30,205 bases of DNA from JBBDRW01 sp040905265 (GCA_040905265.1 JBBDRW010000116.1:1-30205); one strand, 5' to 3'; positions 15,535-24,525 are shown, counted from the stretch's first letter. The notes: generated by a model not told the origin, from the sequence alone. Made by a program: numbers and translations.

Positions 15535-16419
15535 TTATTCTACAATAATATCAATATGAGGAGATTCATACAGAATGATTTCACCCTCATGTTCCTCATG
15601 CTCATCGTTTGCCATCGTGACCTTGTGGCTGTGTTCACCCTCTTCGGTTACCAGAAAGAAATGAACGTCTGTCTCTCCGGCAGAGACACCCGTTACCGTA
15701 AAGGCCCATTCACTGCCGTCCACTTGTTGTATGGTGGCGACCGAAGGATCTTCGATATCCCATTCGAACTCATATTGATCTCCCGGCTCTACAGGATCTC
15801 CGTGGTCATCCAGGAATCGAATAGCCCACTCTGCAGTTGTGGCCCCTTCCTGAAGGGTAATCTGACCGGTTACGTTACGGTTACTGTCTACGCTCACGAC
15901 ATCCTGTCCATTTTCATCTTCTATTTTCATCCCGTTAACTTCCGATTCTATATGAACTTCAAATGGCTGAGATGAAAAATCGGGATGGGCGCTCTCCCCA
16001 TGGCCGTGCATCAGGTGGAAGATGACATCGGCTTCCCCCTCGGAGAGGCCAACCAGATGAAATGCCCATTTTCCATCACTCTCATGCTGTTCAACCTCCA
16101 GGTGGTCTTCATGGTCGATATCCCAGGCGAGAAAAAGATCATCATCCTGAGGTTCAAAGGTATCTCCATCCTCGTCGAGAAAGCGAACGCGGATCAGATT
16201 GGACTCCTCACCGACATGAAGTTCCAGGTGGTCGCCGTCGGTATAGGTGATCGTACCTGAAAATTGGCGGGCAATCTCCGCTCCATCCATAAAAAGTGCA
16301 ATTCCCCATGGATCCTGATGATCTTCATGGTCGTCATCCGAAGAGGTAACGTCACAGGCGGTGGCAATAAAAAGTAATAAAGTTAAGGCAGTTAAGGATA
16401 GAAATAGTTTGTTATTCAT
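15535..16419 (-). CDS. His- and acid-rich lipoprotein, probable metal binder
   Basis: 294 residues. The signal peptide ends TLLLFIATAC with Cys22 lipidated; DDDHEDHQDP follows at once. About 20 His are present, in clusters such as DHEDHLEVEQH, HLMHGHGESAHPD and NDEHEEHEG near the C-terminus. Two similar beta-sandwich units can be seen: IRVRFLDEDGDTFEPQDDD...AWDIDHED...WAFHLVGLSEGEADVIFHL, and AIRFLDDHGDPVEPGDQYEF...WDIEDPS...WAFTVTGVSAGETDVHFFL, so the gene arose by internal duplication of an Ig-like domain. It lies 60 bases upstream of the ZnuD-like receptor gene. I infer a metal-capturing surface lipoprotein; no characterised family is recognised. Confidence 0.8.
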   Translation of the reverse strand: MNNKLFLSLTALTLLLFIATACDVTSSDDDHEDHQDPWGIALFMDGAEIARQFSGTITYTDGDHLELHVGEESNLIRVRFLDEDGDTFEPQDDDLFLAWDIDHEDHLEVEQHESDGKWAFHLVGLSEGEADVIFHLMHGHGESAHPDFSSQPFEVHIESEVNGMKIEDENGQDVVSVDSNRNVTGQITLQEGATTAEWAIRFLDDHGDPVEPGDQYEFEWDIEDPSVATIQQVDGSEWAFTVTGVSAGETDVHFFLVTEEGEHSHKVTMANDEHEEHEGEIILYESPHIDIIVE

Positions 16420-16533
16420 GGCTGAAAATCTTTAATCTTAATTACATAGTTAAATAGACTGACTCTCACATGAAGACAGCGGTTCATTACAGTGCTGCAT
16501 GTGAGGTAGAAGTTTTGTACGTAAGGGGAAGAT

Positions 16534-16848
16534 TCAGCCAAAGGGGGGAGAACGGCCGCTTTTGGCGGCAAAGGGGAACGAAGAAACGATTCGGAGATCA
16601 AGAATCGGAAGTTCCGAATGGAGTAGCAACGGTATTTCCGGAGACTGGTTCTCAGCAACTGTGCCTTCGAATACCACACTGCAGAAAGGGCAGAAGAGGT
16701 GATCCTGCTGGATGGTGTGTCTGGAATCGGAATCTGCAACAGAGTTGGGCAGGTCTGTGATCTCATGAAAATGAAGCGTAGAGGCCAACAGTCCTGATAC
16801 CAGCAGGGCCGAAAACAGATAAACTATGTCAGTTCGTAGTCTGGACAT
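16534..16848 (-). CDS. Small membrane protein with Cys/His pairs
   Basis: 104 residues, first gene after the promoter. One hydrophobic segment at about 8-24 (IVYLFSALLVSGLLASTLHF) is followed by HFHEI, an H-x-x-x-x-H-L-F-C-P-F-C segment (QQDHLFCPFCSVVFEG) at about 45-62, then a low-complexity tail ending GRSPPFG. His and the CxxC pair could hold a metal outside the inner membrane. No family recognised. Its place ahead of a His-rich lipoprotein and a ZnuD-like receptor supports a metal-handling role. The overlapping frame at 16416-16766 is its shadow. Confidence 0.65.
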   Translation of the reverse strand: MSRLRTDIVYLFSALLVSGLLASTLHFHEITDLPNSVADSDSRHTIQQDHLFCPFCSVVFEGTVAENQSPEIPLLLHSELPILDLRIVSSFPFAAKSGRSPPFG

Positions 16849-16873
16849 AAATGGTTTACATATCGAATCTGAT

Positions 16874-16904
16874 CAAATATACCAGCAACCAACGTTGAAA
16901 CCAA
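16874..16904 (-). promoter_or_regulatory. Bacteroidota-type promoter of the metal operon
   Basis: On the minus strand TTG at 16904-16902, a 20-base spacer, then TATATTTG at 16881-16874. This is an exact match to the TTG-N19-21-TAnnTTTG rule of Bacteroidota primary sigma factors. Transcription would start near 16867, about 20 bases before the ATG at 16848. Confidence 0.7.
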
Positions 16905-16916
16905 TAAACGTTGGTT
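16887..16916. promoter_or_regulatory. Operator candidate: 10-bp inverted repeat over the promoter
   Basis: AACCAACGTT at 16887-16896 and its exact reverse complement AACGTTGGTT at 16907-16916, with a 10-base gap. One arm lies in the promoter spacer and the other just upstream of the -33 TTG, so a bound dimer would block RNA polymerase. A metal-sensing repressor (Fur/Zur-like or other) is the obvious candidate by context; the sequence does not match the classical Zur or Fur box. Confidence 0.6.
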
Positions 16917-17042
16917 CAGATCAAATCTTGTTCGACCTTCGCCATAAAAGAGCAGCGAGGCCCGGTTGAAACAACGCTATTTTCCTGCTTCCCGTTCCAG
17001 TTTTCCACACTCATCCGGATGCAGACTTTTGTGGGGCATCGT

Positions 17043-18011
17043 TTAGCTATTCCGCACCATTTCTATGGCTTTCATATTGTTTTCTGCATCCTGAAGCGGG
17101 GTCGGGACATCCAGGTTCTCAAGAATTGCACGCGAAAAGTTTTCCCCCTGGAGTGTATATTGATCAACGGCCTCAAAATGGATTCGTTCTGGTTCATCTG
17201 CCCCGTTTTTCCAGATCTCGATAGAGGTTTTCTGGTCCGGAGCTGGTGTAAATGGGGTCTCAAGGGAGAATTGGCCATCTGTGCCGAATGCCTTTACATA
17301 TTGTGCCCCTTCCGTTTGTGTGGAGCAGGTAAAGGTGGCCGTACCGGTTCCGAACCGGAGTATACCGGAAGCGAGCCGGTCAGTTCCTAGCTCCGGATCG
17401 AGGTCGAGGACTCCTTTCGCTGCATCCGGTTCGTGTCCGAAAAGGAAGCGGGAAGAGGAGATACAGTAGCAGCCGACATCCATCAATCCGCCTCCGCCGA
17501 TATCGGGCTTGTTCCGAATATCCTCCGGGTCAATGTTGTAATAACTGAAGAAGGTATGGACCGCATTGAGTTTGCCGATCACACCTGTCTCAACCAGCTC
17601 TTTTGCTTTTTGCCACCGTGGGTGGTGCCGGTACATGAAGGCCTCCATCACCTTGAGGTTCGGATACGCTTTGCAGCCTCTGATCAGATCGGATGCCTCC
17701 TCAGCCGTCAACCCGATCGGTTTTTCACACAGGACATGCTTGCCGGCTTCCAGTGCTTTCAGTGTCCAGGCGACATGCAGGTGGTTGGGCAGCGGGTTGT
17801 ACACTGCATCGATATCGGGATCGTCCAAGAGCTCCTCATAGGAGCTGTAGGATTTCGGTATTCCCAATGCATTCGCCGCTTCCTTCGCCTTTCTGGAATT
17901 CCTGGACGAGATGGCAGTTACCTTGCAGTTTGCCCCTTTTTGCATGGCGGGAATGACTTTGTTCACACCGATGTTAGCAGTACTCAATATGCCGAATCGT
18001 ACATGTGTCAT
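17043..18011 (-). CDS. Gfo/Idh/MocA-family oxidoreductase
   Basis: 322 residues, no signal peptide, so cytoplasmic. N-terminal NAD(P)-binding Rossmann fold (FGILSTANIGVNKVIPAM), DAVYNPLPNHLH at about 68-79, and the family hallmark CEKPIG with E96-K97-P98. The C-terminal half has MEAFMYRHHPRW and GGGLMDVGCYCI, the usual substrate-binding part, resembling the dihydrodiol or xylose dehydrogenase branch. Members oxidise or reduce sugars, inositols or cyclic diols; substrate unknown. It diverges from the creatininase-family gene with 189 bases between the starts, a shared control region in which I see no clear promoter consensus. Confidence 0.92.
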   Translation of the reverse strand: MTHVRFGILSTANIGVNKVIPAMQKGANCKVTAISSRNSRKAKEAANALGIPKSYSSYEELLDDPDIDAVYNPLPNHLHVAWTLKALEAGKHVLCEKPIGLTAEEASDLIRGCKAYPNLKVMEAFMYRHHPRWQKAKELVETGVIGKLNAVHTFFSYYNIDPEDIRNKPDIGGGGLMDVGCYCISSSRFLFGHEPDAAKGVLDLDPELGTDRLASGILRFGTGTATFTCSTQTEGAQYVKAFGTDGQFSLETPFTPAPDQKTSIEIWKNGADEPERIHFEAVDQYTLQGENFSRAILENLDVPTPLQDAENNMKAIEMVRNS

Positions 18012-18200
18012 GGAAGTGCCCGGTTGGTTCTTGAAGGATTTTTATGAATATTTCCCGGCGAAAGCCGATGCTGAACCGGGAAGCCCTCCCTGACCGAAAG
18101 GCCGAAGGAGCTGGAAAAATGCTCTGTTGATACAGAGTTTTTTGATGGCTTTCAAAATGCTCGATTCACACCAAACAGTCAACCAAAAGTAACCATCAGA

Positions 18201-18962
18201 ATGAGACCCTGGATCCTTGCCGAAACGAACTGGAAGAGGTTGAAAGATCAACCGGTCGATGTCGCTGTTCTCCCCTGGGGGGCAACGGAAGCGCACAACT
18301 ACCACCTGCCGTATGCGACGGATAACATTCAGCTCGATCATATGGCTGCTGAAGCGGGACGAATTGCCTGGGAAGCCGGGGCGAGGGTGGTTATTCTGCC
18401 GACGGTGCCGTTCGGGGTCAATACCGGACAGACCGACATCAAACTGAACATCAATATGCATCCGAGTACCCAGGCTGCTGTTTTGGGAGACGTGATTGAA
18501 GTGTTAAACCGCCAGGGAATCCGAAAACTTCTGGTACTGAACGGCCATGGCGGCAATGATTTTAAAACGATGCTCCGTGAACTGGGGGTTCGTTACCCGG
18601 AGATGTTTCTGGCCAGCTGCGACTGGTTCCGTTCTTTGGACAAGCGGGACTATTTTGAGGAAGAGGGGGATCATGCCGATGAGATGGAGACGAGCCTGAT
18701 CCTCTATCTGCGTGGCGAGCTGGTACGTCCGCTGGAAGAGGCGGGTGACGGAGCTGCCCGGCAGTTCCGTATTCAGGCACTTCGTGAACCGTGGGCCTGG
18801 GCTGAGCGTGCCTGGAGTGAGGTAACCATGGACACCGGTGTAGGGAATCCCAAAAAAGCGACAAAAGAGAAGGGAGAGAGATATTTTCATGCGGTAACCG
18901 AAAAGCTTGCACAGTTGTTTGAGGAACTTGCCGCTGTTGACAGGGGGGATCTGTACGAATAG
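18201..18962 (+). CDS. Creatininase-family amidohydrolase
   Basis: 253 residues, cytoplasmic. The metal-site motifs are present: GATEAHNYHLPYATD with E30, H32 and D41, LNGHGGND with H116, and DHADEMETS at 157-165. The family includes creatininase, MftE-like mycofactocin peptidases, and formamide hydrolases for riboflavin or F420 precursors. The EAH-NYHLPYATD form is seen in the general 'creatininase family' branch; no mycofactocin or F420 genes are present, so the substrate is open. It diverges from the oxidoreductase at 17043. Confidence 0.9.
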   Translation: MRPWILAETNWKRLKDQPVDVAVLPWGATEAHNYHLPYATDNIQLDHMAAEAGRIAWEAGARVVILPTVPFGVNTGQTDIKLNINMHPSTQAAVLGDVIEVLNRQGIRKLLVLNGHGGNDFKTMLRELGVRYPEMFLASCDWFRSLDKRDYFEEEGDHADEMETSLILYLRGELVRPLEEAGDGAARQFRIQALREPWAWAERAWSEVTMDTGVGNPKKATKEKGERYFHAVTEKLAQLFEELAAVDRGDLYE

Positions 18963-19107
18963 GGGGCTACTCAGCGTCAGACAGTGACGTGTAGATATTC
19001 AGGAAATTGTATCCGTGCCGGGCGGCCATGTCCGGCTCAGAACAGGGTGGTGGGCAGACTCTTGGTGAACCGTTAACCATACCCCGTATCGCTTGGCTGA
19101 CGGATCA

Positions 19108-19800
19108 CTACATCCATTTCCTATAAGGCGAATCGTCGATCCCACCTGTTTGTTTCAGGTTTTGGAGAATGGCCTGAAGCCTGGTTTCCAGAGTCTCTAT
19201 GAGTTCCTGCTCCGATGACCCGTGTACAACCCCGGCAGGTTCACCGATCCAGATGTGCAGTTCCGGCCGGCCGGACCGCATGGTGTGTATATAGATCCCA
19301 ACCGGTACAATATCCATATCCGGACATTGTCTGCAAAGCCAGGCAATCCCTCTTTGAAAATCGGGTTTGTTGTCGCTAAACGGGAGAATCTTCCCTTCCG
19401 GATAGAGGTATAGCGCGCTGTTTTTCCGTTTCAGGGTCTCTGCTGCGTATCGCAGGGAGCGAAGGGTGTGGTTCCGGTCGGCCGGGTTGATTGAAAAGGT
19501 ACCGAGCCATTTGAAGAATCGGTACCGTTTCATCTGCTTTTCTTCCATCACTGCACGCCCCCGCTGCCGGAAGAGATAACGATTCAGGAGCAGGGGGATC
19601 AGGCCGTCCCACCAGGAGGAGTGGTTCAGGTAATAGAGGGTGCTGGTGCCGGATCTTGGCTGGTACTGCTGGTGAACCCAAACCTGTTGAAACCGGAAGC
19701 GGAAAAGCCACCGGCTGAAGCAGCTGAAAAGTGCTGTGAAGAGTGGAGACTCTTTTGCCGGGATGAACCCGTCTGATTCCTGTATGCCGGCCTGTTCCAT
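19108..19800 (-). CDS. PlsC-like lysophospholipid acyltransferase
   Basis: 230 residues. The acyltransferase box NHSSWWD is at residues 59-65 (H60 and D65 catalytic), followed by MEEKQMKRYRFFKWLG and GTFSINPADRN, and by YLYPEGKILPF at 131-141, the glycerol-phosphate-binding block. A VPVGIYIH strand follows. There is no long transmembrane stretch, so a peripheral cytoplasmic-face enzyme is likely. It transfers an acyl group from acyl-CoA or acyl-ACP to a lysolipid or other polar acceptor; bacteria also use such enzymes for ornithine lipids or carotenoid esters. Its end faces the creatininase gene; the 145 bases between them hold only a weak GCCGG/CCGGC hairpin. Confidence 0.87.
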   Translation of the reverse strand: MEQAGIQESDGFIPAKESPLFTALFSCFSRWLFRFRFQQVWVHQQYQPRSGTSTLYYLNHSSWWDGLIPLLLNRYLFRQRGRAVMEEKQMKRYRFFKWLGTFSINPADRNHTLRSLRYAAETLKRKNSALYLYPEGKILPFSDNKPDFQRGIAWLCRQCPDMDIVPVGIYIHTMRSGRPELHIWIGEPAGVVHGSSEQELIETLETRLQAILQNLKQTGGIDDSPYRKWM

Positions 19801-19857
19801 CGACGTATTTGAGTGTTAAAACGATCCCTGAAAGGTACAGGGAGATCGTGAACCGGC

Positions 19858-19917
19858 AAAAAAAAAGACGGGCGCCCTGGGGTCTATGGGTCATCGTTGT
19901 GCTATCGGGCGCCCGTC
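19858..19917 (-). terminator. Terminator after the serpin gene
   Basis: GACGGGCGCCC at 19867-19877 and its exact complement GGGCGCCCGTC at 19907-19917 form an 11-bp stem around a 29-base loop. On the minus strand it is followed by nine T (19866-19858). It lies about 60 bases past the serpin stop, so it ends that transcript and separates it from the acyltransferase. Confidence 0.8.
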
Positions 19918-19975
19918 AGAAAGGTTCTTCAGTGTCAGGAATGGTTGTCAGATATTGTCATGCGTTCAAATAACT

Positions 19976-21277
19976 TCATGATCCGGTCATTGTACCCATA
20001 AAGAGGATGGTGTTGGACTCCACCTCGCGAATTACATAGAAAAAAGGGCGGTCCAGCCGGAGATGGACGGTTTGAGGCGTGCTGGTCACACCTATCTCCA
20101 CGGATGTAACGGCGGCAGCTTCGGTCCCCTCCTCATCAACCCGGATGAAGCTCTTGTGCCGGGCGTCGGTGATGTGCAGGTCTTCGGCATCCGGATTGAT
20201 TCGGCTAAAATCGGAGAGACTCGCATTGAATGCATCCACAATACCGAGTTCCTCCAGCAGCTTCGGAAATGAGTCTATTTCATATTCCATCTCGAATTTG
20301 GGCATCTCCAGGGTCATCGTTGTGCTCCAGAACCCGGAGGTCAGCCCCTGCCAGAGGCTCCAGTCGGCCTCCCGGAGCCACTCTTCAAGCCCGGTCTCCT
20401 CATCGGGAAGAACCAGGGTCATCGCAAACCCTGCGTCCCCGTAATAGAGATTGGCCGCCTGGTAGTTGTCTCCTGTACGGTAGGAAGCCCCCTCCAGTTC
20501 GTCCAGCCTCATCATATCGACTTCGGCGAGAGAGCCGTCTGCACGGAAGAAACTCTCTTTCCGGGTCTTGTCGGGATCAAACTGATAGCTCCAGTCTCCC
20601 TGAAAGTAGATTGCGTTGATCAGATACATGACCGTCAGCGGGTTGATCGGGCCCTTCACGATCTCATCGATCAACCCCTCTGTCTGTTGGTCGACCCACT
20701 GGTTAATGGCACTGACCGTTGCCGGATCGTTAAAATCTGCCGGCCGGGTTTCGGCGTTGTAGTACTCTTCGTTGGTTGAGAGAAAATCTTCCTCCACTTC
20801 AAATGTATCCCTGTACCAGATCGAGTTGGCGATCCGGAACCGAACCGATTCGTCAAATTCAGCGAGGAGTGTAAAGAGGTTCCTGGCCGCTTCGTTCATC
20901 TCGTTTCGGCTGAGCCCCTCCATGGCAAAGGTTTTTTGCATCTGGCTCCAGGTGTCTCCTTCGGCACCATTCATCACCATTCCGAATGCCATGACGATAC
21001 TGAGCGGTGAGATAAAATGGCTCTCTTCCGGGCTCGATTCGATCAGTTTCTGCATCAGATGGAAACCGAACTCACCCGAGCCCCCCGAAACCATCTCTTC
21101 CTGGCTGCTGAGGGCACGGGGCAACTCCCGGCGCTCGATGGGGTCACCGGTCGCGAGGCCGTCTTCTCCGTTCTGAAAGAGTTCACACCCGGCCATGACA
21201 GCCAGGGTCCCTATTGCAATAATGGTTCTGACTAATAGTTGAGACAACATCATCGTCTTGAATTTCCGTATAGTCAA
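19976..21277 (-). CDS. Serpin-family protease inhibitor, lipoprotein
   Basis: 433 residues. The signal peptide ends LAVMAGC, Cys31 lipidated. The serpin fold is seen from FGFHLMQKLIESSPEESHFI through SPLSIVMAFGMVMNGAEGDT, RIANSIWYRD, NQWVDQQTEGLIDEIV, TVMYLINAIYFQGDW and the signature LDRPFFYVIRE. The reactive-centre loop hinge EEGTEAAAVTS fits inhibitory serpins: E382-E383-G-T-E-A-A-A. Counting from it puts P1-P1' near T398-S399, so a serine protease preferring small residues, such as an elastase-like enzyme, is a reasonable guess. It sits downstream of the ECF/FecR/TonB receptor, with its own terminator. The 244-base gap above it (21278-21521) has no gene. Confidence 0.95.
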   Translation of the reverse strand: MTIRKFKTMMLSQLLVRTIIAIGTLAVMAGCELFQNGEDGLATGDPIERRELPRALSSQEEMVSGGSGEFGFHLMQKLIESSPEESHFISPLSIVMAFGMVMNGAEGDTWSQMQKTFAMEGLSRNEMNEAARNLFTLLAEFDESVRFRIANSIWYRDTFEVEEDFLSTNEEYYNAETRPADFNDPATVSAINQWVDQQTEGLIDEIVKGPINPLTVMYLINAIYFQGDWSYQFDPDKTRKESFFRADGSLAEVDMMRLDELEGASYRTGDNYQAANLYYGDAGFAMTLVLPDEETGLEEWLREADWSLWQGLTSGFWSTTMTLEMPKFEMEYEIDSFPKLLEELGIVDAFNASLSDFSRINPDAEDLHITDARHKSFIRVDEEGTEAAAVTSVEIGVTSTPQTVHLRLDRPFFYVIREVESNTILFMGTMTGS

Positions 21278-21521
21278 TGGTTGGTTGTTCTGTTTTCATT
21301 CTGTTCGAGAGTTTCTTCCGGTTCGAATTGAAATCGGAAGTTTTGTCTCGGGGACCGTTCCCTGTTTCACTGTCTGTTACACGGACTGATTCGGGAGTAA
21401 CTATCGGGTTTTGGAAAAAAAGCCTCCTTATACAATACCAGTATCGCACTCAGTCGGCACGACGCGAGATTGTATCCCATCACCGGAGTAGCTGTTCGGG
21501 CAGGAGAGGGTGCTGCGTGCT

Positions 21522-24353
21522 CTAAAACCGTAACTGAATGCTCAGCGAAGGGGTGAATCCGGGGAACGTGCGTTCCCGAACGGAGTATCTGCCTCCCGGT
21601 TCGGGATGCAGGCTTCGGTCGACGATATTATTATGGTGAAGAAGGTTGATCAGGTCGAGACGGATTTCCGGTGAGATATGGCTCAGCTCCGGCCGGTAGA
21701 TGATGGAGAGGTCCAGCTGGTGAAACGGAGGCAGTTTGTCCTGATCGGGCCTTGAGAAGGTAAACCGTCCGAACGGATCCGGGTATTGATAACGCAGGTA
21801 GTCATAATAAGCACGACGGAACCCCCAGGAACGGCCGGCTACTGTTTCCCATTTGGCTACAAGGGTAATAGCCGGGTGGATGCGGGCAAGTGCCCGTGCC
21901 TGAAACCGGTGAGGTTCATTCCAGGGAGCCGGGAGAGTTCTGCCGAATTGTGACTCCATGTCTACCATGCTCATGCTGTAATCGTACCCAAGCATTAGCT
22001 GAAAACGAGGATCCGGCAGATCTTGCCGGATGCGGATCCCGGCGCCGTACGCCTGCATCGAGGTCGCTTCGGCAAACGCCTGAAATCCGGTTCGGGAAAG
22101 CTGGACACCCGTTACCAGGTTCTCGTAGGATGTGATATAGCTGACCGGCTGCCACTTGTGAAAAGCTTCCAGGGTGACCGTCGTCCTGTTTCCCGGCTCC
22201 AGGTAGATCGAACCGCTCAGGTGCCACGCTTTGGGGGGTTCTTCGATTCCGTTATGAGACCAGACGGAGAAGGAGGGAACAAGTGATGTCGGCCCCGCAT
22301 TGGTGATCTGATACTGGTTGATGAATTGTCGGTAGAGGCCTCCGGAGATTCGGAAGGAGCCGTAGCCGAAGGGGAGGTCAGGACGGTCGAGCTGGATACT
22401 GGCCCTCGGTTCCGGATAGAGAGTCTCTGTCGAAGAGTGCCAGGTAAAACGGCTGCCGAGGTTGAATGTCCAGTAATTTCCGACCGCTACCCGGCCGTTG
22501 ATCCAGCTGCTGAGCAGGGTTGACTCCTCCGTAGAGCGGGTAGCCAGATAAAAGAGCTCACTGAAATCTACTTCCGAGGTGACGCGATCCGCCCGCAGAC
22601 CGCCTTCGGCCTGAAATCCGGGAGAGAAGCTGTAGGTCAGGTCGGCGCGTGCAATAAAGTGCCTGATCCGGTTGTGATCCTCCTGGACAGGGATTTCGCT
22701 GGAGTGCTCTCGAAAGGTATCATAGATCGTTGAGGCGGATGTGGATTGTTGTCCGGAAAAGGTCAACAGGGTCGTATTCGACCCGGAAAGTGTAGACTGT
22801 TCCGTATTTCCGATCCGGTAGCGGTGGCCCAGGCTGTTGGTACTGTAGCTGGTCCGAAGACTCAGGTCGAGCCGGGAAGTGGGCATGGTATGCCAGGCGA
22901 ACTGACCCATAAAATTTTTCCACCGGTATCGGTCGCTTGCATACATATATTCGGGAAAATCCCTGGCTTCCGACCGTTGGGCCAGCAGATCGGTATTCAC
23001 ATAATTGCCTCCGTTGTAGAGGGTCGCTTCAAATCGGTTGAAGGGGTCGCTCTCGAACCGGGCAGCCAGGTGGAGATCATGGAACTGTATGTCCGGGGAG
23101 TGTTCCAGAGTCTGATAGCCGGGTGGTTCGCCTTCAGGATGGAGGAGAACGTGTGTGATCAGGGGATCTACGTCATCCCATTTCCGCAGAGCCTGTTTCA
23201 GAAACGGAGCCTGGTAGATGCTCCAGTAGTTGGTCCGGCCGGCAGCCATCACGTTAACAGGCGATTCTCCACCTGACGGGATGGAGAGATTCACCCGGCT
23301 GTTGAGGCTGAGCGGGTCGCCATGAATCATCCCCTCAGTACGGTCCTGCTCCGGGATTTCATGGTTCAGGTTGATCAGCCCGGAGATCTGGCTGCCTGCT
23401 TCCGGGCCATATCCGGCCTTGTGTACTTCGATTGAACGGATGGCAAACGGGCTGAAAGCGCTGTACATTTGACCGAAGCTGTAGGGGTTGTAGACAGGGG
23501 CTCCATCCAGCAGCAGGCGATGCTCTCCATGCTGGCCGCCCTGGAGGTGGAGATCGGTCATAGAGATTCCATGCTGTACACCGGAAAAGAGATTGAGGCT
23601 CCGGACGGCGTCTCTCAGGCTGTTTCCAATCACCCATTCGCTCTCTGACGAGGCCGTTTCACCGCTTCCATTCTGGTGTGGAAGCTGAGGGAGGTGGCTG
23701 GTAACCACAATCGGGTGAAAAGAGACCGGTTTCGGTTCCAGGCCGATCACCTCCCGCGTCTGTTCATCCGGATGGATATCAATGGTTTTGGTAACCGGTT
23801 CATAACCCAGGTAGCTGAAGATGATCCGGTAGCTCCCGCTAACCATCCGGTTCATATGAAACGAGCCGGTCCTTGTTGTACTTGTTCCGCCGGAGGCATC
23901 GGCCAGCAGCACCGTAGCTCCCGGCAGGGGCTCTCCCGACTGTCTGTCGATAATTCTTCCTGCAAAGGAGCCAAAGGCGGGACTGTCTGTCACTCTTTTC
24001 ACAATGACAACGGTGCCGGAAGAGAGGGTAAGGTAGTCCAGCCCGGTTCCCTCCAGAAGCCGGACAAGCAGTTCTGGAAATGGAAGTTCCCGAATCTGGC
24101 TGTAGACAGCTATGTCCCGAGTCAGTTGCGGGTCGTAGAGAAGATCTTTTCCGGTTTCGGCGGCGATCCGGTTCAGTGCATCGGAGAGATTGTCACCCCG
24201 GAATTGAAAGGTATACCGCTCCGATTCCATATCCTGGGCCTGCAGGAGAACCGGGGCCAGGAGAAGCCCGGCCACGATCAGAAATCGGGCCGCCAGGGAG
24301 GGGAGGCGGCTCAGAATTTGATCTCTGGACAATTGGTTTGCAGGTTCATTCAT
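21522..24353 (-). CDS. TonB-dependent receptor with STN signalling domain
   Basis: About 943 residues from the ATG at 24353; a GTG at 24377 is the longer alternative. Signal peptide (FLIVAGLLLAPVLLQAQ), then an STN domain (YTFQFRGDNLSDALNRIAAE, VRLLEGTGLDYLTL), a carboxypeptidase-like domain (FAGRIIDRQSGEPLPGATVL), a plug with GVQHGISMTDLHLQGGQHG, and a barrel ending PSLSIQLRF. STN domains contact the FecR periplasmic part, so this receptor belongs to surface signalling with the sigma factor at 25606-26184. No SusD gene follows. Ligand unknown. The 148 bases upstream to fecR have no gene. Confidence 0.92.
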   Translation of the reverse strand: MNEPANQLSRDQILSRLPSLAARFLIVAGLLLAPVLLQAQDMESERYTFQFRGDNLSDALNRIAAETGKDLLYDPQLTRDIAVYSQIRELPFPELLVRLLEGTGLDYLTLSSGTVVIVKRVTDSPAFGSFAGRIIDRQSGEPLPGATVLLADASGGTSTTRTGSFHMNRMVSGSYRIIFSYLGYEPVTKTIDIHPDEQTREVIGLEPKPVSFHPIVVTSHLPQLPHQNGSGETASSESEWVIGNSLRDAVRSLNLFSGVQHGISMTDLHLQGGQHGEHRLLLDGAPVYNPYSFGQMYSAFSPFAIRSIEVHKAGYGPEAGSQISGLINLNHEIPEQDRTEGMIHGDPLSLNSRVNLSIPSGGESPVNVMAAGRTNYWSIYQAPFLKQALRKWDDVDPLITHVLLHPEGEPPGYQTLEHSPDIQFHDLHLAARFESDPFNRFEATLYNGGNYVNTDLLAQRSEARDFPEYMYASDRYRWKNFMGQFAWHTMPTSRLDLSLRTSYSTNSLGHRYRIGNTEQSTLSGSNTTLLTFSGQQSTSASTIYDTFREHSSEIPVQEDHNRIRHFIARADLTYSFSPGFQAEGGLRADRVTSEVDFSELFYLATRSTEESTLLSSWINGRVAVGNYWTFNLGSRFTWHSSTETLYPEPRASIQLDRPDLPFGYGSFRISGGLYRQFINQYQITNAGPTSLVPSFSVWSHNGIEEPPKAWHLSGSIYLEPGNRTTVTLEAFHKWQPVSYITSYENLVTGVQLSRTGFQAFAEATSMQAYGAGIRIRQDLPDPRFQLMLGYDYSMSMVDMESQFGRTLPAPWNEPHRFQARALARIHPAITLVAKWETVAGRSWGFRRAYYDYLRYQYPDPFGRFTFSRPDQDKLPPFHQLDLSIIYRPELSHISPEIRLDLINLLHHNNIVDRSLHPEPGGRYSVRERTFPGFTPSLSIQLRF

Positions 24354-24525
24354 ATCGGGTTCACCGGTTAAAGCCACTTCTGATCAGAGATTATCGGGAT
24401 CTTCTGTTACTACTGTTCAGAACGGTGTACATATAAATCAGGTATACGGAAGAGTTTGAAAACGGTTCTATCAGGCTGTCATTGAGACGATTATTCAGAA
24501 CTCTTATAGAGCAGGAGGTTGTTGT

